From positions 1-43,378 of the forward strand of contig JASVEC010000139.1 of NCBI GenBank assembly GCA_030770535.1: 43,378 nt of DNA. The letters are read 5' to 3'. The position numbers were made by a program, and so were the translations under genes. A model generated the notes under the pieces. The model ran no database searches and was not told where the DNA came from. It saw only the letters and a program-made list of their open reading frames with translations. This document shows, in pieces, positions 39,536-43,378 of the stretch (position 1 is the first letter of the stretch; each line of letters begins with the position of its first letter). Origin of the DNA: Batkoa obscura. Taxonomy: Eukaryota > Entomophthoromycota > Entomophthoromycetes > Entomophthorales > Batkoaceae.

Positions 39536-39634
39536 GGGAATGTGTTTTTGTATTCAAGAATTTTACTAACAATTTTTCCACTCAAATAGCGTTTAAAAGA
39601 TGGAAAAAATGCTGAAGCTAAAAGAAACATCACC
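39536..39634 (+). mobile_element. MITE copy 17
   Basis: 99 bp, GGGAATGTGTTTTTGTATTC at the left and AACATCACC at the right, with an exact ATAT duplication (39532-39535, 39635-39638). Confidence 0.93.
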
Positions 39635-39638
39635 ATAT

Positions 39639-40510
39639 CGTCCAGAAAACACTTTATGAAATCGAGTTATAATCCTAACCAAAGGGCTAAAGCTAGCTTT
39701 AGCTCTAAAATAAGGTCAAGAAATATGCTATATAATTGATCTAAAAATTCAATATACATATTCTTATTAAAGTTCTTTATTCGTTTATTTCTATTACTAA
39801 ATTGAGTGTTACAATTCTTTATTTCTTTGATTTATATATTAACCTACTTGTTATACTCCATTTAGTTATTACTTTATCTTTAAAAAAATAATTATAGAAT
39901 ATATATATCTAATATATAAAAATAACGATTAATGGGGGATAAGCAGATAATCTTCGTTGTCTTGTTAATATGAAATTAATGAATTTTTATGTCATAATTA
40001 AGATCCGGATTAATTTATTGTTTATAATCTAAAACTACAAGATACTCCATATAGTAAAGTCAAAACTACTCACTATGAATTAAAAATTAAAATAAAACTT
40101 AGTTTTACTAAGATGATAAGGAGATTGAAGGTATATTTATAACATCAATATGAAGTATGAAATTGACATGCATTATTTGAATTTAAAATATTTAGGTAAG
40201 TTGTTTTGTTTTTGTATTGATACTGCTGCTTTATTATATTTTCTTAATTATATATAACTAAAATTAAATGGGGATAAAGCTGTATTTAATTTAGTTATTA
40301 ATGTATAGATTATCTAAAAATAAAAAATCGAGAATTCAGAGGTCAGCTGAAATAAATAGATTCAGTGCACTTAGAAATAATTAACAAATTAAGATATTAA
40401 TATCACATTAAACAAAAGCTCATAGCTTTGGTAAATTGTACTCATAAAACACAGCATTATAAATCAATTAAATCTGACGCTTTTTATTTTTATTTTTAAT
40501 AATTAATATC
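39639..40510. other. Gene-free spacer upstream of receptor
   Basis: AT-rich, no gene found. The last few hundred bases should include the promoter of the receptor at 40511; no specific element is identifiable. Confidence 0.5.
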
Positions 40511-41548
40511 ATGATTTTATCAATAGGACAAAGTATACAGGTGGTGGTGGCAGTTATAGGATTATTCTTAAATGTAATAGTTGGACTTGTTGTTAGTATT
40601 GGCCTAGGTTTGAAATCAACTGATTTAATATTAATCTTCATTATTGCTCTTCTTGATTCTTATTATTACCTTCATAACATAGTGAGAATGATCTTAATAG
40701 GAGTTGAATATTTAGTGGTAGACTCAAACAGATTAAACCCAGATCCTTCATGGTGGTGCCCTTTTGATGCTACAATTGATATGTCGCTTTATCTAGCTTG
40801 TATTGAATTAGTGGCCATCCTTAGTTTTATGCGATATTTAAGTATTTGTAGGAAAAAGAATCTGAGTCCCATTGTTTGGTATTCTATTGCTGCATTCTCT
40901 TTTTGTACCAATTTCATTTTTTCTTTAGTTTATATTGGTAATGGGTATTATAAGTGGTCTGTTACTGAATTAGTATGCGTTACAGGAAATGACCCTGAAT
41001 CTACTAATGTTGGTTACATTCGCTACTATAATTTTTGGTTCACTAGTTACACCGTACGGTCTTTTATTTCCCTTGTTATTATAGCATTTTCTTATTTCAA
41101 CATGACTACTGTTTATTATGAGAAATTATCTTCATCAGGAGATATACTAATGAAAAACCAACTTAAATCTAAAGATGAAGACTTCAAGCCTCAGCATACT
41201 TCGCAATATTTCAATACAAGTGGGATAGAAAATTATAATGTGCAAAGGAACCAAATTTATAAGCAAAAATGGTTCACAGTCCTAAAATTAATGGGTGCGA
41301 TTCTTGCTTATTCTATTTGTTTAATTCCAGATATCACTTTTAACATCATTAGGTTGCTTCCAGATAGCTTCCCATACACAAACATAACTACCGACGTATT
41401 CACAGCATCCAACTTACTTTTAAGTTGTTATGGGTTGGTTAATTCGCTTTTTGTATTACTTTCACATGATCCTTCTAAGCGATATCTCGCTTTTAAATTA
41501 GAATGTTTTGTCAATAACGTTAAAGGATGCCTTGGTTTTGATTGTTGA
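40511..41548 (+). CDS. Rhodopsin-like GPCR, second subfamily, intronless
   Basis: 345-aa receptor from the ATG at 40511. Layout: short N-terminus, TM1 about 8-33, TM2 38-65, TM3 83-110, TM4 121-142, TM5 173-203, TM6 254-282, TM7 297-318, helix 8 320-333. Cys83 (PSWWC) and Cys156 (ELVCVTG) fit the TM3-ECL2 disulfide. TM3 ends SFMRYLSICRKK, sharing Arg-Tyr and xIC with the minus-strand array. TM6 has CLIPD and TM7 ends SLFVLLSHDPSKRY. Shared motifs show common ancestry with the array, but the WWC block, third-loop sequence and tail mark a separate subfamily. Less AT-rich and with no nearby relic or receptor pseudogene. Intact. Confidence 0.92.
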   Translation: MILSIGQSIQVVVAVIGLFLNVIVGLVVSIGLGLKSTDLILIFIIALLDSYYYLHNIVRMILIGVEYLVVDSNRLNPDPSWWCPFDATIDMSLYLACIELVAILSFMRYLSICRKKNLSPIVWYSIAAFSFCTNFIFSLVYIGNGYYKWSVTELVCVTGNDPESTNVGYIRYYNFWFTSYTVRSFISLVIIAFSYFNMTTVYYEKLSSSGDILMKNQLKSKDEDFKPQHTSQYFNTSGIENYNVQRNQIYKQKWFTVLKLMGAILAYSICLIPDITFNIIRLLPDSFPYTNITTDVFTASNLLLSCYGLVNSLFVLLSHDPSKRYLAFKLECFVNNVKGCLGFDC

Positions 41549-42826
41549 AAGTTTAAAATAAAAGTATTAGATATGTCTTCTATCTACATATTATTTGTAA
41601 TTGTTTAGACATTATTGAAGTTGATTTGGGTAAATTAAGAAATCACGTGTTTATATAGCTCAAAGATTTATACATGTGATGTTATAGCTCAGGTTCTCAT
41701 TTTACATCAAGTAAAATAAAGTAGTGCTATATCACTCATGAAAGAAACATTTATTCATAAAGCTTCCATGGTTATAAAATCTAGTACTTTGGTTCTATTA
41801 ATTAAAGAAGCATCCTTATAATAAGGCTATTTTTCCATGTATATTATTCATTTTGAACAAAAATATGCAAATGCTAACTTATAGTAATTATGCAATATAA
41901 AAACCATGAATAGCTTTGGCTCACCAAAAAAATTTAATTATTCTAAATTGTTATAATAACTATAATTTTAAAGTCATCCCATGATAAATGTATTTTGGAT
42001 AAAACCGGATTTAGCGCCTTTATTACCATAATTATTCAATCTATATAAACACAAAGTATTGACGTTTTACATCTTTGTTTTTACTATACTCAAAATAAGC
42101 TAAAACACCTTTTAGAAGCACCATGCACTATTATACATTTCATATACAGAATATTTTCTTTGTAACTAGACATTCAAGCTAGTGTATTTTAATTTTTGCC
42201 ACTTTAAACCACCACCAAAAGCTGTTCTATTTTATCAAACCAATGATAGTATAATATTAAATTTATCTTGAGATACAATTTGCTTCAGGATACCTTAACA
42301 AAATGGCCTTTATTTAGGCAAATCGTAAATTTTCGTAATCTAATAGTTTACGCAACTACTAATAATATACATAGTTTAAAATTTAATAAAGTATTTAGTA
42401 TAAACTTTTACATATGTATATTAATTTACACTTATCTAATGCCATTCGAAATAGCTTTGGTAAGTCACCCAGTTATACAAAATATGAAGGTCTAAAATCC
42501 GCTATTTACGCCCAATATGAGGATACCTTTTAAACTTTAATTGTGTAGCAGTTTACCGCTCATTTTAAAACATAAAAATAGAGAACTAAGCTACTATCCA
42601 CTATAGATAACAAATCATTGATTATAAAAACTACTGGTAATTGATACACAATTAAAGTTAAAGAGCTGGAGAATAAATAATATGAATATGAAACTGAGTT
42701 ATGATATAAAAAGAATAAAGTGTAAATAAAAACCACGAATATTTTTTTGTTTTTACTTGTTTTACTACATTTGAATATCACAATTAAAACTCACCTGGCC
42801 TATTAATATTCAACTCAAAGCTCTAA
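41549..42826. other. Spacer between two plus-strand receptors
   Basis: No gene supported. A plus-strand frame at 42268-42495 has no ATG start and no recognisable domain. I see no copy of the array's spacer relic, which sets this pair apart from the minus-strand array. Confidence 0.5.
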
Positions 42827-43378
42827 ATGATATTGACTACAGGACAGTGCTTACAGTTAGCTATAGCAATAATAGGACTTGTTTTAAATATAGCGGTGGG
42901 CCTTGTTGTTGGCTTTGGTTTAAAATTAAAGAGCCCAGATTTAAAGCTAATGCTAGTTATGTCAATATTGGACACTTATTATTATATTCATAATATAGTG
43001 AGGATAAGTTTAATAAGTTTGGAATATTTAATGGTTGACACGATAGATTTAAATCCTGCACCACTGTGGTGGTGTCGTTTTGATGCTACCATTGATATGG
43101 CGTTGTATTTAGTATGTATTGAATTGGTAGCCACCCTTAGCTTTATGCGCTATTTAAACATATGTAGGAAGGTAGATATAAAGCCAACTAGATGGTATTT
43201 AATTGGGCTCTTTTCTTTTATTTCCAATTTTTCGTTCTCGTTGATATATATTTATAATGGTTATTACAAATGGTCGTCAACAAAGTTGGTTTGCATTGTT
43301 GCTGAAAATCCCAATAACAATTTAACCTTTAAAAATTACTATTACTTTTGGGTATCAAATTATCTATTTCGTTCTTTA
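42827..43378 (+). CDS. Rhodopsin-like GPCR, second subfamily (cut by window end)
   Basis: Open from the ATG at 42827 for 184 codons to the window edge, covering TM1 to early TM5. It begins MILTTGQCLQLAIAIIGLVL, parallel to the receptor at 40511. Shared blocks are SPDLKLM, YYYIHNIVR, LNPAPLWWC, FDATIDMALYL, SFMRYLNICRK and YYKWS. Cys near position 83 (WWC) and the ECL2 Cys (KLVCIVA) are kept. Tandem duplicate of its neighbour. The C-terminal half is outside the window. Confidence 0.92.
   Translation, partial: MILTTGQCLQLAIAIIGLVLNIAVGLVVGFGLKLKSPDLKLMLVMSILDTYYYIHNIVRISLISLEYLMVDTIDLNPAPLWWCRFDATIDMALYLVCIELVATLSFMRYLNICRKVDIKPTRWYLIGLFSFISNFSFSLIYIYNGYYKWSSTKLVCIVAENPNNNLTFKNYYYFWVSNYLFRSL

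Noticed and set aside
893-39634. Regularly scattered ~97-bp repeats as a CRISPR array
   Set aside because: The copies occur in both orientations, kilobases apart, with inverted ends and 4-bp duplications, as expected of a MITE in a eukaryotic genome.
42268-42495. Possible 75-codon gene between the plus-strand receptors
   Set aside because: It opens at TTG, lacks any in-frame ATG near its start, and shows no family motif.

Overview
The window looks like nuclear DNA of an early-diverging fungus with a very AT-rich genome. An entomophthoralean such as Conidiobolus is my best guess, because that lineage is known for expanded rhodopsin-like receptors; this is inference from gene content, not a database match. 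Two housekeeping genes carry many tiny spliceosomal introns (54-79 bp, GTAAGT-like donors). Two eukaryotic tRNA genes are present, and most of the DNA between genes is decayed.

Bases 1-27,600 hold a head-to-tail array of intronless seven-transmembrane receptors (GPCRs), all on the minus strand. Six are open (7095-8186, 9432-10490, 11539-12591, 14067-15122, 22545-23600, 24984-26063) and five are broken (1-471, 4102-5270, about 16695-17697, 18845-21331, 27045-27586). Most spacers also carry the same decayed plus-strand coding relic, so the duplicated unit was larger than the receptor gene. This is birth-and-death evolution of a receptor family caught at many stages. At the right end (40511-41548 and 42827 to the window end) two receptors of a second, related subfamily lie on the plus strand.

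Bases 28,493-32,365 are dominated by a DNA transposon. An apparently complete copy (29902-32365) has terminal inverted repeats, an exact 4-bp target-site duplication ATAT and one 567-codon transposase gene. A second, nearly identical but broken copy lies inverted at 1112-3567. A third, old and truncated copy lies at 28493-29140. Scattered through the window are 17 copies of a ~97-bp non-autonomous element (MITE) that shares the transposon's terminal GGGG-TGT motif, a longer stretch of its right end, and the 4-bp target duplication. One MITE sits inside the old transposon copy, and comparison with the intact copy gives the empty site directly.

Bases 33,000-38,950 form a gene island: a seven-exon tRNA threonylcarbamoyladenosine dehydratase (33058-34735, plus), a five-exon exon-junction-complex protein Y14/RBM8A with a long RS/RD tail (36534-37514, minus), tRNA-Asn(GTT) and tRNA-Leu(AAG). 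Other items are a 5'-truncated LINE lodged in a receptor pseudogene (about 19320-20860), two unrelated inverted-repeat elements (5315-5492, 23856-23943), and coding-like scraps I cannot name. I found no CRISPR array and no rRNA gene.
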